DNA from: Limivivens sp034101475
GTDB taxonomy: Bacteria > Bacillota > Clostridia > Lachnospirales > Lachnospiraceae
Length of the DNA stretch: 64,000 bases
NCBI GenBank assembly: GCA_034101475.1
Contig: JAXEJQ010000007.1
Span: 1 to 64,000, forward strand
Direction of reading: 5' to 3'
The position numbers and the translations under genes are program-made. Each line of letters starts with the position of its first letter. The first letter of the stretch is position 1. The notes below the pieces were generated by a model, which was not told where the DNA came from, did not search any database, and saw only the letters and a program-made list of their open reading frames with translations. This document shows positions 32,967 to 42,433 of this stretch, piece by piece.

Positions 32967-33617
32967 TCAGTCTTTCGATTCTATAACGATTAAGATCCCT
33001 TCTTCAAAGGTAATTCTGGCCCTCTCAGCCTCAATTTCATTGCTTACGCCCAGGGATTGGATCCCTTTCATGGAGTAATTGCTCAGCGGATACCGGAACC
33101 CCTCCAGGGTCAGCCCCCGGACTTCCTCTCCCAGCGCAAACAAAGAGACATATTTCCCATATTGCTCTGATTTTTTCAGTGTCAGGGACCGGTCAGTCAG
33201 GCGGATCTGATTGTGCGCATCCACGATCCGGCAGTCCGCCTGCCGCTCCAGTGCAAATCGTAGATCCCGGATGGACGCAATCACATGATCCACCCGGGTG
33301 CCGGTGCAGCCCAGCAGATAAATTTTCCCGCATCCCAGCTCCAGGGCCAGGTTCAGGGCAATATGCGTATCTGTATCATCCTTCTCCGGCCGGAAACGGC
33401 GGATTTCAATCTTCGGATCCTGCCGGTATTCTTCCGCAGTTTCTGCCCCTGCAGAGTCAAAATCTCCCACGATATGCGTAGGACGGATTCCGGCCGACTT
33501 CAGGAACAGCAGCCCCCTGTCTGCCGCAATCAGGTACTGATACCGATGTTCTCTCAAAAAAGAGAGGGCAAAATCGAAATCGATATTGCCCCCGCTGATA
33601 ATAACAGCCGTACTCAT
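32967..33617 (-). CDS. thiN: Thiamine pyrophosphokinase
   Basis: Transfers pyrophosphate from ATP to thiamine. It has 216 residues. Conserved blocks are AADRGLLFL, HIVGDFDS (metal-binding Asp pair near residues 52-55), KDDTDTHIAL near 80 and GCTGTRVDH near 103. ATG 33617 overlaps the rpe stop by four bases. The order rsgA-rpe-thiN is common in Firmicutes. It appears to be the last gene of the long run starting near dus. Confidence 0.94.
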   Translation of the reverse strand: MSTAVIISGGNIDFDFALSFLREHRYQYLIAADRGLLFLKSAGIRPTHIVGDFDSAGAETAEEYRQDPKIEIRRFRPEKDDTDTHIALNLALELGCGKIYLLGCTGTRVDHVIASIRDLRFALERQADCRIVDAHNQIRLTDRSLTLKKSEQYGKYVSLFALGEEVRGLTLEGFRYPLSNYSMKGIQSLGVSNEIEAERARITFEEGILIVIESKD

Positions 33618-34291
33618 CCTTCTTCCCTTTCTTCCCGCAGCCCCATGATTTCCAGAAACTTCCGGACTCCTTTTGCAGGGTCTTCCCTGAACACACTGGA
33701 ACCCGCCACAATCACATTGGCTCCGGCCTCCAGTACCACCGGCAGCGTCTTCTCATTGATCCCGCCGTCCACCTGAATATCCGTCTCCAGACCTCTCTCC
33801 GTCAGAATCCGGCGAAGCCTGCGGATTTTCTCCGTACAGTAGGAAATGTAGTTCTGTCCGCCAAAGCCCGGATTCACCGTCATAATCAGAATCATATCCA
33901 CCTGATCCAGCACATACTCCAGTACAGAAAGATCCGTAGCCGGATTCAGGGCCACTCCCGCTTTCTTTCCGGTTTCGTGAATCTGATGGAGCACCCGGTC
34001 CAGATGGGTGCAGGCCTCGGCGTGAACGGTAATGATATCCGCTCCCAGCCGGGCAAACTCTTCAATATACCGTTCCGGCTCCTCAATCATCAGATGAACA
34101 TCAAATACCAGACGGCTCATTCCCCGCAGGGAAGCAATCACCGGCATTCCAAAAGAAATGCTCGGCACAAACTGCCCGTCCATCACATCAATATGAAGAT
34201 ATCCCGCGCCTGCTTCCTCCACAGCACGCACCTGATCCCCAAGCTTTGTAAAATCGGCCGCCAGAATCGACGGAGATAATTGATTCCTCAT
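33614..34291 (-). CDS. rpe: Ribulose-phosphate 3-epimerase
   Basis: Interconverts ribulose 5-phosphate and xylulose 5-phosphate. It has 225 residues forming a TIM barrel. Metal-binding and catalytic blocks are visible: HIDVMDGQFVPS (near residue 33), HLMIEEPERY (near 67), MTVNPGFGGQ (near 138), and DGGI (near 174). ATG 34291 overlaps the rsgA stop by one base. Its product links to the xylulokinase encoded far downstream in the window. Confidence 0.96.
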   Translation of the reverse strand: MRNQLSPSILAADFTKLGDQVRAVEEAGAGYLHIDVMDGQFVPSISFGMPVIASLRGMSRLVFDVHLMIEEPERYIEEFARLGADIITVHAEACTHLDRVLHQIHETGKKAGVALNPATDLSVLEYVLDQVDMILIMTVNPGFGGQNYISYCTEKIRRLRRILTERGLETDIQVDGGINEKTLPVVLEAGANVIVAGSSVFREDPAKGVRKFLEIMGLREEREEG

Positions 34292-35169
34292 CAGTATTTC
34301 CTCCTGTCCCTCAGTTCGTGAAACAGCTCCACATAATTTTCATAACGGACACTGCTGATTTTTCCTTCCTCCACTGCCTGCTTTACCCCACAGTCCGGCT
34401 CCCGGTCATGGACGCAGCCCTGGAATCTGCAGAAAGGTTCAAATTCGGCAAATTCCGGAAAAAACTCCCTCAGCTCCTCCTTCTCCATCTCCGGAAGATA
34501 CAGAGAGCTGAATCCCGGCGTATCCATCATATAGGTGCTGCCCTCCACATGAAACAGCTCGGAATGGCGGGTGGTATGCTTTCCCCGGTCAATTTTCCGG
34601 CTGATTTCCCCGGTTTCCATCTCCGCCCGGGGACAGATCAGATTAATCAGGGAAGATTTCCCCACACCGGAAGGCCCTGCCACAGTGGTCGTCTTCCCTT
34701 CCAGAACTCTGTGAATCTCCTCCAGTCCCCTTTTCTCCCTGGCACTGGCAAAAAGCACCCGGCTTCCGCATTTCTCATAAATCCGCTGAAGCTGCCTGCA
34801 GTCCTCCCCGGTTCCCGCATCCTGCTTGTTGAAACAGATCACCGTATCCACCTGCTGCATCCCCATCATCACCAGAAAACGGTCCAGCAGATTCAGATTC
34901 GGCTTCGGCTGGCTGACCGCAAAAATGACCAGCGCCTGATCAATATTCGCCACCGCCGGTCGTACTAAGGTGTTCTTTCTCGGAAGAATATTTACCAGAT
35001 TTCCTGTTTTTTCCTGTTCATCCAGGACGGCAATCTCCACATTATCCCCCACCAGGGGCTTAACATTGTCCTTACGGAAAATTCCTTTTGCCCTGCATTC
35101 ATAGACTCCGGATTCTACCACATGAACGTAGTAGAATCCAGCGATTCCTTTTATTATTTTACCAGTCAT
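34291..35169 (-). CDS. rsgA: Small-subunit ribosome biogenesis GTPase RsgA
   Basis: Circularly permuted GTPase that helps mature the 30S subunit. It has 292 residues: an OB fold (1-65), a permuted GTPase domain with NKQD near 117, the P-loop GPSGVGKSS near 173 and DTPGFSS near 218, and a C-terminal zinc-binding segment (CRFQGCVHDREPDCGVK, four ligands near 250-265). ATG 35169. It lies four bases after the kinase gene, the conserved PP2C-kinase-rsgA-rpe order. Confidence 0.96.
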   Translation of the reverse strand: MTGKIIKGIAGFYYVHVVESGVYECRAKGIFRKDNVKPLVGDNVEIAVLDEQEKTGNLVNILPRKNTLVRPAVANIDQALVIFAVSQPKPNLNLLDRFLVMMGMQQVDTVICFNKQDAGTGEDCRQLQRIYEKCGSRVLFASAREKRGLEEIHRVLEGKTTTVAGPSGVGKSSLINLICPRAEMETGEISRKIDRGKHTTRHSELFHVEGSTYMMDTPGFSSLYLPEMEKEELREFFPEFAEFEPFCRFQGCVHDREPDCGVKQAVEEGKISSVRYENYVELFHELRDRRKY

Positions 35170-35172
35170 GAA

Positions 35173-37593
35173 TCAGCTTTCTGCCTTAAAGACAATCTGC
35201 GGGTACGTTACTGTGGCCGTCACATCATAGGTATCCGGATCCAGGATATAAAGAATGATGTTCCCTTTTTCCTCTGAACCGCTGGTTACTTTTACAGTGT
35301 ACGGAAACTTCACGGCAGAACCGTCCACCAGAGTCTTTTGGGTACTTCCCTGCTCTACCACAATCCGCACCGGCTCACCGTCATAATCATCCGGTGCCCC
35401 GATGGCGGTATTGCAGGCAAAGCTCTCCTGGGGCTCATCCGACAGATTCCCGGTTCCGTCCTCCGATTCCCCTTCGCTCATTCCATCTGTCTCCGAATTC
35501 GTGTCCGGCAGATCTCCCGCGCCCAGGCTGACCACCAGCGTGATGGTATTCCCGGAAATTGTCTGACGGATAATGGTTCCATAGGGAACATCCGGATTGA
35601 TCTCACTGATGGTCTCCACCACATATCCGGAATTCGACAGCGTGGAAACCGCCTCCTCCGCCGACTGCCCGGTATAATCCGGCGCATCTGCGGAAGGCGT
35701 GCCGCCCTGATTCGGATCCGTGGTCTGTCCCTGGCCGGGATCCGCGGAACCGGACTGGGAATCCTCCCTGCATACATAGACCGTCACTGCGCTGCCGGCC
35801 TTCACCGAGGTTCCTCCCTGGGGGTTGGTGTAAATGACATAGCCCACCGGCACATTTGCATTATAGTAATAATCCAGATTTACTGTCAGACCCGCTGTCT
35901 GAAGGGCCGCAGTGGCTTCCGCTTCCGGTTTGCCCGCCACATCCGGCACCGGAACGTCCGCAGCTCCGCTGCTGACATAGTAGGTTACCGTGCTTCCCTT
36001 TGTCACAGAGCTTCCATATGCAGGATTCTGCCCTGCCACCAGCCCTGCTCCATAGGCTGCTGAAGCCTGTTCTCCGCCGTTTAACGGCGTAAACCCTTTA
36101 TCACGGAGAATGGTCTCCGCCTGCTCCGGAGTCTTTCCCTTCACATCCGGAACAATGGCCTCTCCCGGGTGCTCTGTCATCTTTTCCGTCTCTCCCACCA
36201 GAGTCCCGATGGTTTCCAGAGTCTCCGTCCCCGGAATCATTTCGGTGCTGACCTGGGTCTGGGGCGTCCCCGTATTTTTATGAAGCAGCTTGTTGCGCAG
36301 AGCACTGATATTCAGAAATCCGGCTGCATTTCCCACCAGAACCACCACAATAGCCAGTATCAGTACGCCGATGATCACACTCCCGATGGTGATAAATTTT
36401 GAAAAAATCGGACGGTAATCATCGTCATCCTCTTCCTCCTCATAACGGCGTTGTCCCTTGCCCCGGGTGTTCTCACTGCCGTACCTTCCGTAATTTTCCT
36501 GACGGCCCTGTCTCTGATAGCCTGGCTCCGTACCATAGAGCTGTCCCTGACCGGACTGCCCCTGCTGGTAGCCGTTTCCATGCTCCTGCTGATAACCGTT
36601 TCCGTATTCCTGCTGATAACCTCCGGCATAATTACCATAGCCCGGCTCCCTGGATTCCTCCTGAGGATAGCCGGCCTCTGTTCTGCCCCCCTGGATCTGC
36701 TCCAGCTCGCTCTTGGAAATCACCACAGTCCGGTCCGTGTTGCGCACAGGCGCGATCTGTACAAAATTCCCGTTGGGATTCACCAGCGATTCCTTCAGGT
36801 CCCGGATCAGCTCGTCCATGTTATTGTATCTTCTGTCCGGGCTCTTCTGGGTACATTTCATGATAATCTGCTCCAGGCTCAGCGGAAGATCCGGCACATA
36901 TCTCCTGGGTGACTGCATCTCCTCCTGAAGGTGCTTGATGGCAATGGCAACGGTGCTGTCCCCGTCAAAGGGAACATGGCCGGTGACCATCTCATACATG
37001 GTAATACCCAGGGAATAAATATCGCTCTTATAATCACTGTAGCCGCCTCTGGCCTGCTCCGGGGAACTGTAATGAACAGATCCCATCACACTGGAGCTGA
37101 TGGTATTGGTAGTGGCAGCTCTGGCAATGCCAAAATCCGTCACCTTTACTTTTCCGTCGGTGGAAATGATAATGTTCTGGGGCTTGACGTCCCGATGTAC
37201 GATGTGGTTGCGATGAGCCGCCTCCAGCCCCATGGAAACCTGGATCGCCACGCTGGTGGCCTCCCGTACGGACAGACGTCCCTTCTTCTCAATATATTCT
37301 TTCAGGGTAATCCCTTCTACCAGCTCCATAACAATAAAGTAGACGTTATGGTCCTCCCCCACATCATAGACATTTACAATGTTTGGATGAGCCAGACCTG
37401 CTGCCGACTGGGCTTCTGCGCGGAATTTGGTAATAAATGCCTTATCCTCCCGGAATTCCTGCTTCAGAACCTTTACGGCCACAAAACGATTCAGCTTCTG
37501 GTCCTTGGCCTTGTAAACATCTGCCATGCCGCCGGAACCAATCCTGCTGATAATTTCATATCTGTCCTGTATCAATACGCCTTCTTTTAACAT
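35173..37593 (-). CDS. prkC: PASTA-domain Ser/Thr protein kinase (PrkC/Stk1 type)
   Basis: Membrane receptor kinase that senses muropeptides or lipid II. It has 806 residues: a kinase domain (12-270) with GSGGMADVYKAK, VAVKVL, HRDVKPQNI and VTDFGIA; a cytoplasmic linker with Gly-Tyr-Gln repeats (GYQQEYGNG, GYQQEHGNG, GYQQGQ); an acidic run; a membrane span near 408-430; three PASTA domains (starting IVPDVKGK, VPVPDVAGK and APDYTGQS) and a C-terminal beta-rich domain of about 100 residues. ATG 37593 overlaps the phosphatase gene by seven bases, the usual kinase-phosphatase pairing. Confidence 0.95.
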   Translation of the reverse strand: MLKEGVLIQDRYEIISRIGSGGMADVYKAKDQKLNRFVAVKVLKQEFREDKAFITKFRAEAQSAAGLAHPNIVNVYDVGEDHNVYFIVMELVEGITLKEYIEKKGRLSVREATSVAIQVSMGLEAAHRNHIVHRDVKPQNIIISTDGKVKVTDFGIARAATTNTISSSVMGSVHYSSPEQARGGYSDYKSDIYSLGITMYEMVTGHVPFDGDSTVAIAIKHLQEEMQSPRRYVPDLPLSLEQIIMKCTQKSPDRRYNNMDELIRDLKESLVNPNGNFVQIAPVRNTDRTVVISKSELEQIQGGRTEAGYPQEESREPGYGNYAGGYQQEYGNGYQQEHGNGYQQGQSGQGQLYGTEPGYQRQGRQENYGRYGSENTRGKGQRRYEEEEDDDDYRPIFSKFITIGSVIIGVLILAIVVVLVGNAAGFLNISALRNKLLHKNTGTPQTQVSTEMIPGTETLETIGTLVGETEKMTEHPGEAIVPDVKGKTPEQAETILRDKGFTPLNGGEQASAAYGAGLVAGQNPAYGSSVTKGSTVTYYVSSGAADVPVPDVAGKPEAEATAALQTAGLTVNLDYYYNANVPVGYVIYTNPQGGTSVKAGSAVTVYVCREDSQSGSADPGQGQTTDPNQGGTPSADAPDYTGQSAEEAVSTLSNSGYVVETISEINPDVPYGTIIRQTISGNTITLVVSLGAGDLPDTNSETDGMSEGESEDGTGNLSDEPQESFACNTAIGAPDDYDGEPVRIVVEQGSTQKTLVDGSAVKFPYTVKVTSGSEEKGNIILYILDPDTYDVTATVTYPQIVFKAES

Positions 37594-38333
37594 CTTTTCA
37601 CCTCACCCGTCATTGGCTTCACTAAGACGACGGCAATGTTGTCCCTGCCGCCGTTTTCATTCGCAGTCTCTATCAGTTTCCGTGCTGCCTCCTGCAGATT
37701 TCTGCAATCCCTTACAATCTCCTTCATGTCCTGGTCGGTCACCATATTGCTCAGACCGTCCGAACACATTAAAATTGTATCTTCTCCCTGAAGATCTTCG
37801 TCAAAAAAGTCTACCCTGACCTTTTTGTGAACCCCAATGGCTCTGGTAATAATATTTTTATCCGGATGGTTCCTGGCCTCTTCCTCCGTCAGTTCTCCCA
37901 TACGAACCATTTCCTCCACCAGCGAGTGATCCCTGGTCACCTGCCTGATCTGATCCCGGATCAGATACAGCCGGCTGTCTCCCACATTCGCCACATACAG
38001 GCAGCCTTCGCTGACTGTGGCAGCCACCATGGTAGTTCCCATTCCGGTAAGACCCGGGTCTGTACCTGCTTTTTTCAGTACTTCCTCGTTTGCTTTCTCT
38101 ATCCCTTTTCCGATAATCTGAATCGGATTTCTTTCTTTTTTCTCTTTCTTAATGGCTTTTATCAGAGTCTCCACCGCATACCGCGATGCCAGATCCCCTG
38201 CGTTGTGACCTCCCATTCCGTCTGCTACCACAAAAAGGTTCGGAAGATTCCCTATCGGCTTTTCACTGATGTAGACATAATCCTGGTTAGAGGATCTGCG
38301 CCGTCCTACATCTGTCAGACAATACGCGTTCAT
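37587..38333 (-). CDS. stp: PP2C-family Ser/Thr phosphatase
   Basis: Metal-dependent phosphatase that reverses the PASTA kinase. It has 248 residues. Motifs: RSSNQDYVY near 13, VVADGMGGHNAGDLAS near 36 (metal Asp/Gly), VGDSRLYLI near 118, MCSDGLSNMV near 190 and GGRDNIAVVLV near 230. ATG 38333. It overlaps rlmN by four bases and the kinase by seven, so the three are translationally coupled. Confidence 0.95.
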   Translation of the reverse strand: MNAYCLTDVGRRRSSNQDYVYISEKPIGNLPNLFVVADGMGGHNAGDLASRYAVETLIKAIKKEKKERNPIQIIGKGIEKANEEVLKKAGTDPGLTGMGTTMVAATVSEGCLYVANVGDSRLYLIRDQIRQVTRDHSLVEEMVRMGELTEEEARNHPDKNIITRAIGVHKKVRVDFFDEDLQGEDTILMCSDGLSNMVTDQDMKEIVRDCRNLQEAARKLIETANENGGRDNIAVVLVKPMTGEVKRC

Positions 38334-39385
38334 GATTCTTCCTCGCTTTCTTCTTTCTCCATAAAGCTTCGTCTGAGCTGACCGCAGGCGCCGTTGATGT
38401 CCCGCCCCATTTCTCTTCTAATAGTAACATTAATTCCGTAATTTTCAAGTTTATTTTTGAAATTCAAAATTGTTTTTTTATCGGACTGCACATAATCCCG
38501 TTCCTTAATGGGGTTTACCGGAATCAGGTTGATATGGCAGTTCAGCCCTGCCACCAGAGCGGCAAGTCCTTTCGCATCCTCCTTCGTATCATTGACGCCT
38601 CCTACCAGACTGTATTCAAAGGTCAGTCTGCGTCCGGTTTTCTGGTAATAATAGCGGCAGGCGTCCAGCACCTCAGACAGTTCAAACCGGTTGGCCACCG
38701 GCATCAGCGCTTTCCGTTTTTCCTGGCTGGAAGCGTGCAGGGACAGAGCCAGCGTAATCTGGAGCTCTTCCTCCGCCAGCTGCCGGATCTGAGGAACCAG
38801 TCCGCAGGTGGAAAGGGTGATGTTCCTCTGGCTGATATTCAGACCATGGGAATCGCTGAGCATACTGATAAATTTCCGGACATTCTCGTAATTATCCAGG
38901 GGTTCTCCCGTCCCCATCAACACCAGATTGGAAACCCGTTCCCCGGAAAACTTCTGAATCCGGTATACCTGATCCAGAAGCTCCCCCACCGTCAGGTTCC
39001 GCTGAAGTCCTCCGATGGTGGAGGCGCAGAACCGGCAGCCCATCCGGCAGCCGGCCTGAGAGGAAATGCATACGGAATTTCCGTGATGATATTTCATCAG
39101 AACGCTCTCAATCACATGCCCGTCATGGAGGCGGAACAGATATTTCTGTGTTCCGTCAATCTGAGAAGTCAGAACCTCTACAGGCTCCAGACAGGTAAAG
39201 CTGCACTGCTCTGCCAGCTTCGCCCGCAGTCCTGCGGAAAGATTGGTCATTTCCCCGAAGCTTTCCGCCAGCTTCTCATGGATCCACTGGTACACCTGCT
39301 TCGCCCGGAACGATTTTTCTCCCATACCGGTCAGCAGCTCCTGCATTTCCTCATAATTCAAAGATTTGATATCTGTTTTTATCAT
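38330..39385 (-). CDS. rlmN: Dual-specificity RNA methyltransferase RlmN
   Basis: Radical SAM enzyme that makes 2-methyladenosine at A2503 of 23S rRNA and A37 of some tRNAs. It has 351 residues. The iron-sulfur motif CRMGCRFC has Cys113, Cys117 and Cys120. An N-terminal domain and MGTGEP and a C-terminal INGACGQLR hold the methyl-carrying Cys. ATG 39385 overlaps rsmB by four bases. Confidence 0.96.
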   Translation of the reverse strand: MIKTDIKSLNYEEMQELLTGMGEKSFRAKQVYQWIHEKLAESFGEMTNLSAGLRAKLAEQCSFTCLEPVEVLTSQIDGTQKYLFRLHDGHVIESVLMKYHHGNSVCISSQAGCRMGCRFCASTIGGLQRNLTVGELLDQVYRIQKFSGERVSNLVLMGTGEPLDNYENVRKFISMLSDSHGLNISQRNITLSTCGLVPQIRQLAEEELQITLALSLHASSQEKRKALMPVANRFELSEVLDACRYYYQKTGRRLTFEYSLVGGVNDTKEDAKGLAALVAGLNCHINLIPVNPIKERDYVQSDKKTILNFKNKLENYGINVTIRREMGRDINGACGQLRRSFMEKEESEEES

Positions 39386-40743
39386 GAACCAGTCCTCTTC
39401 AGCCTTGCCAGGAAAAATCCGTCAGATTTATGTATGCCCGGCAAAAGCTGGATATATCCTGCCTGGGTTGTTTTGCTTCTCAGCTCCTCACTGATGTAAG
39501 GATCAATGCTCTCCAGTTTAAAGGGATAATGCTCCAGAAACCACTTCAGATTACACTGATTTTCCTCCGCTCCGATGGTACAGGTGCTGTAAATCAGCGT
39601 ACCGCCCACCTTCACATACTGATAAACCGTATCCAGAATCTTTCTCTGAAGCTTAACGATCTCCGCCTGTTTGGCAGGGGTCATTTTATATTTAATGTCC
39701 TGCTTCCGGCCGATGACTCCCAGCCCCGAGCAGGGCAGATCTGCCAGCAGAATGTCTGCCTTTTCCACCGACGCCGGATAAAAAATCGTGGCGTCCGCCT
39801 GAATTGCCCGCATATTGATGATTCCGGTGCGCTCGATGTTTTCCTGCATCAGTGCCACCTTATACTCCGTCAGATCCCTGGCCTCCACAAATCCGCTGCC
39901 TTTCAGCTTGTCGGCCAGATGAAGTGCCTTTCCTCCCGGTGCTGCACAGACATCCATGCAGTAATCTGACCACCTGGGAGCGGCAGCCTCCGCCACCAGC
40001 ATGGAACTGATATCCTGAACCTGAATCCAGCCTTTTTTGAAGGCCTCCACTGCCTTCAGATAATTATACCCGCTGATTTCCAGAGCACAGTCCAGATACG
40101 GCACCGGTTTTGCCGTGATCCGCTGGGCCTGAAGACTCTCGATAATCTCCTCTCTGGAAGCTTTGTTCAGGTTGCAGCGGACATAGGTCCGGGGTTCCTC
40201 ATGGAATGCCCGGCAGATCCGCTCCACTGTTTCAAAGCCGTAAGTCTCAATCCAGCCCTTCAGAATCCACTCCGGCATGGAATAGGTCACCGACAGATAG
40301 GGAATCGCCATGGATTCCCGGTCCGGATAGACCACCTTGTCCAGATTCCGCGCAATGCTGCGCAGCACGCCGTTGACAAAGCTCTTCAGATTATAAAATC
40401 CCTTTCGCTGAGCCAGCTTGACACTCTCATTGCAGACCGCAGAGTCCGGTACATTGTCCATATATTTCAGCTGATAAACCGACATCCGCAGGATGTTGCG
40501 GATCACCGGCTTCATATCGGAAACCTTCACTGTGGAAAACTGATCTATGATATAGTCCAGCTGAATCAGATTTTCCAGGGTTCCTTCCGATACCCTGGAA
40601 ATAAAAGCCCTGTCCCGTTTGTCCAGGAACTGATATTTTTCCAGAACATTTCGCAGAACCACATGGCTGTATTCTTCTTCCTCCATGACTTCCATCAGAA
40701 CGCCCAGAATAATTTCTCTCAGATTGATGACCTCAGTCGTCAC
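39382..40743 (-). CDS. rsmB: 16S rRNA m5C967 methyltransferase RsmB
   Basis: Methylates C967 of 16S rRNA. It has 453 residues: a NusB-like N-terminal RNA-binding domain (1-140) and a SAM methyltransferase domain with VCAAPGGKALHLAD near 260, DLPCSGLGVIG with one catalytic Cys near 328 and STCTIGAEENQ with the second near 380. The start is GTG 40743, seven bases after GGAGGT. It overlaps the metallopeptidase gene by 11 bases. Confidence 0.95.
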   Translation of the reverse strand: MTTEVINLREIILGVLMEVMEEEEYSHVVLRNVLEKYQFLDKRDRAFISRVSEGTLENLIQLDYIIDQFSTVKVSDMKPVIRNILRMSVYQLKYMDNVPDSAVCNESVKLAQRKGFYNLKSFVNGVLRSIARNLDKVVYPDRESMAIPYLSVTYSMPEWILKGWIETYGFETVERICRAFHEEPRTYVRCNLNKASREEIIESLQAQRITAKPVPYLDCALEISGYNYLKAVEAFKKGWIQVQDISSMLVAEAAAPRWSDYCMDVCAAPGGKALHLADKLKGSGFVEARDLTEYKVALMQENIERTGIINMRAIQADATIFYPASVEKADILLADLPCSGLGVIGRKQDIKYKMTPAKQAEIVKLQRKILDTVYQYVKVGGTLIYSTCTIGAEENQCNLKWFLEHYPFKLESIDPYISEELRSKTTQAGYIQLLPGIHKSDGFFLARLKRTGS

Positions 40744-41473
40744 GTCTTCTACCTCCTGCCAGTATAATCAGACGCAGAAGCTGCAGAATGGAAGATGCCA
40801 GAGCCGCCACGTAAGTCAGGGCTGCCGCAGTCAGCACCTTTTTCACACCGCTGCTTTCCTTCTCCGTCACAAGCCCCGTCTCACCCAGAATCGTCACAGC
40901 CCTTCTGGAAGCGTTGATCTCCACCGGAAGGGTCACAAGCTGGAACAGGACGGCAAGGCCAAACAGCAGAATCCCGGCTGTCAGAAGAGGCCGGATGGAA
41001 AAAATCAGGCCCGCAAAGAAAATCGGCCAGGAAAGCTGGGAGCCGATATTGGCTGCCGGAACCAGAGTGCTGCGAAGTACCAGAGGACCATAGCCCTTCT
41101 GATGCTGAATGGCATGGCCGCATTCATGGGCTGCCACCCCCACCGCCGCCACGGAATCCGACCCGTAGGTACTGTCGGAAAGGCGCAGAACCTTGCTTCT
41201 GGGGTCATAATGATCCGTCAGGTTTCCGGAAACTCTCTGAATGGATACATCATAAATACCTGCGCTGTGAAGAACCCGCTGGGCAGCCTGGGCTCCGGTC
41301 AGCCCGCTCATGCTGCGTACCCTGGAATATTTCGCAAAGGTACTCTTTACCTTTCCCTGGGCCAGCAGAGACAGAATCAATCCCGCCAGAACCAGCAGAT
41401 AAGTCCAGTCAAAATAGTAGCCTCCCCGGCCATATCCATAGCCCAGGTAGGAATTCGCATAGCTTAACAACAT
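40733..41473 (-). CDS. Zinc metallopeptidase, YugP family, membrane protein
   Basis: DUF/YugP-type (PF04298) neutral zinc peptidase. It has 246 residues. The zinc-binding motif HECGHAIQHQ is near residue 117. A short N-terminal Gly/Tyr-rich segment (GYGYGRGGYYFDW) precedes the first membrane span (about 23-40); two more spans lie after the active site (about 140-175) and one near the C terminus. Its substrate is unknown. It is commonly found between fmt and rsmB in Clostridia, as here. ATG 41473 overlaps the fmt stop by 10 bases. Confidence 0.92.
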   Translation of the reverse strand: MLLSYANSYLGYGYGRGGYYFDWTYLLVLAGLILSLLAQGKVKSTFAKYSRVRSMSGLTGAQAAQRVLHSAGIYDVSIQRVSGNLTDHYDPRSKVLRLSDSTYGSDSVAAVGVAAHECGHAIQHQKGYGPLVLRSTLVPAANIGSQLSWPIFFAGLIFSIRPLLTAGILLFGLAVLFQLVTLPVEINASRRAVTILGETGLVTEKESSGVKKVLTAAALTYVAALASSILQLLRLIILAGGRRRDD

Positions 41474-42396
41474 AAAACGGTTCCCTCCTCAATGGAATAC
41501 CCGCGAAGAAATGCTGCCGTGTCCATCCGTTTCTTGCCTTCAAGCTGAAGCTCCTCAATCTGAAGGATCCCCTCTCCGGTCTGGATCAGAAGCTGCCCTC
41601 CGGATGCCTGCAGAACGGTCCCCGGCTCTCTGGCCGTCACACCCTCCAACACCCTGGCTTTCCAGATTTTCAGGGTTTTCCCTTGAATATGGGTATAGGC
41701 GCTGGGCCAGGGATTCAGTCCCCGGATCAGCCGCTCAATCCGGAAGGCATCCTCCGTCCAGTCGATTTCCCCCATATCCTTTGTCAGCATTTTCGCGTAT
41801 TCAGTGGTGGTATCCCCCTGCTTCTCAGGGACAATGGTTCCTGCCTCCAGCCCTTCCAGGGTTTCAATCAGAAGCTCTGCACCGGCCCGGGACAGCTTCT
41901 CAAACAGACTGCCGCCCGTTTCCTCCGGGCCGATGGGCACCACCGTTTTCAGTAACATATCGCCGGTATCCAGCCCGGCATCCATCTGCATGGTGGTGAC
42001 ACCGGACTCCCGCTCGCCTTCTATGACCGCCCATTGGATCGGCGCCGCTCCCCGGTATTTCGGAAGCAGTGACGCGTGAACATTGACACAGCCATATTTC
42101 GGCATATCCAGAATCGCCCGGGGAATGATCTGCCCGAAGGCAACCACCACGATCACATCCGCACCGATGGTTTTTAAGGTCTCAATAAACTCCGGATCCC
42201 GGACCTTTTTCGGCTGGTATACAGGAATATTTTCCCTCACGGCCACTTCTTTCACCGGAGTGAACTGCATGGCCTTTCCTCTTCCCTTCGGCTTATCCGG
42301 CTGCGTAACCACTGCAGCTACCTCATGTCCGGAAGCAATCAGGGCTTCCAGAGTCCCCACGGAAAAGTCCGGAGTTCCCATAAAAACAACTTTCAT
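41464..42396 (-). CDS. fmt: Methionyl-tRNA formyltransferase
   Basis: Formylates initiator Met-tRNA. It has 310 residues. The catalytic motif region VNVHASLLPKYRGAAPIQWA (residues about 107-126) includes the conserved Asn, His and the SLLP loop; Asp in MQMDAGLDTGDML is near 145. The C-terminal domain binds tRNA. ATG 42396. It follows def by 37 bases; the def-fmt pair adds and then removes the formyl group. Confidence 0.96.
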   Translation of the reverse strand: MKVVFMGTPDFSVGTLEALIASGHEVAAVVTQPDKPKGRGKAMQFTPVKEVAVRENIPVYQPKKVRDPEFIETLKTIGADVIVVVAFGQIIPRAILDMPKYGCVNVHASLLPKYRGAAPIQWAVIEGERESGVTTMQMDAGLDTGDMLLKTVVPIGPEETGGSLFEKLSRAGAELLIETLEGLEAGTIVPEKQGDTTTEYAKMLTKDMGEIDWTEDAFRIERLIRGLNPWPSAYTHIQGKTLKIWKARVLEGVTAREPGTVLQASGGQLLIQTGEGILQIEELQLEGKKRMDTAAFLRGYSIEEGTVLCC

Positions 42397-42433
42397 ATTC
42401 TGCTCTCCTTATTCTGCCGGTATCTGTCCCGTC

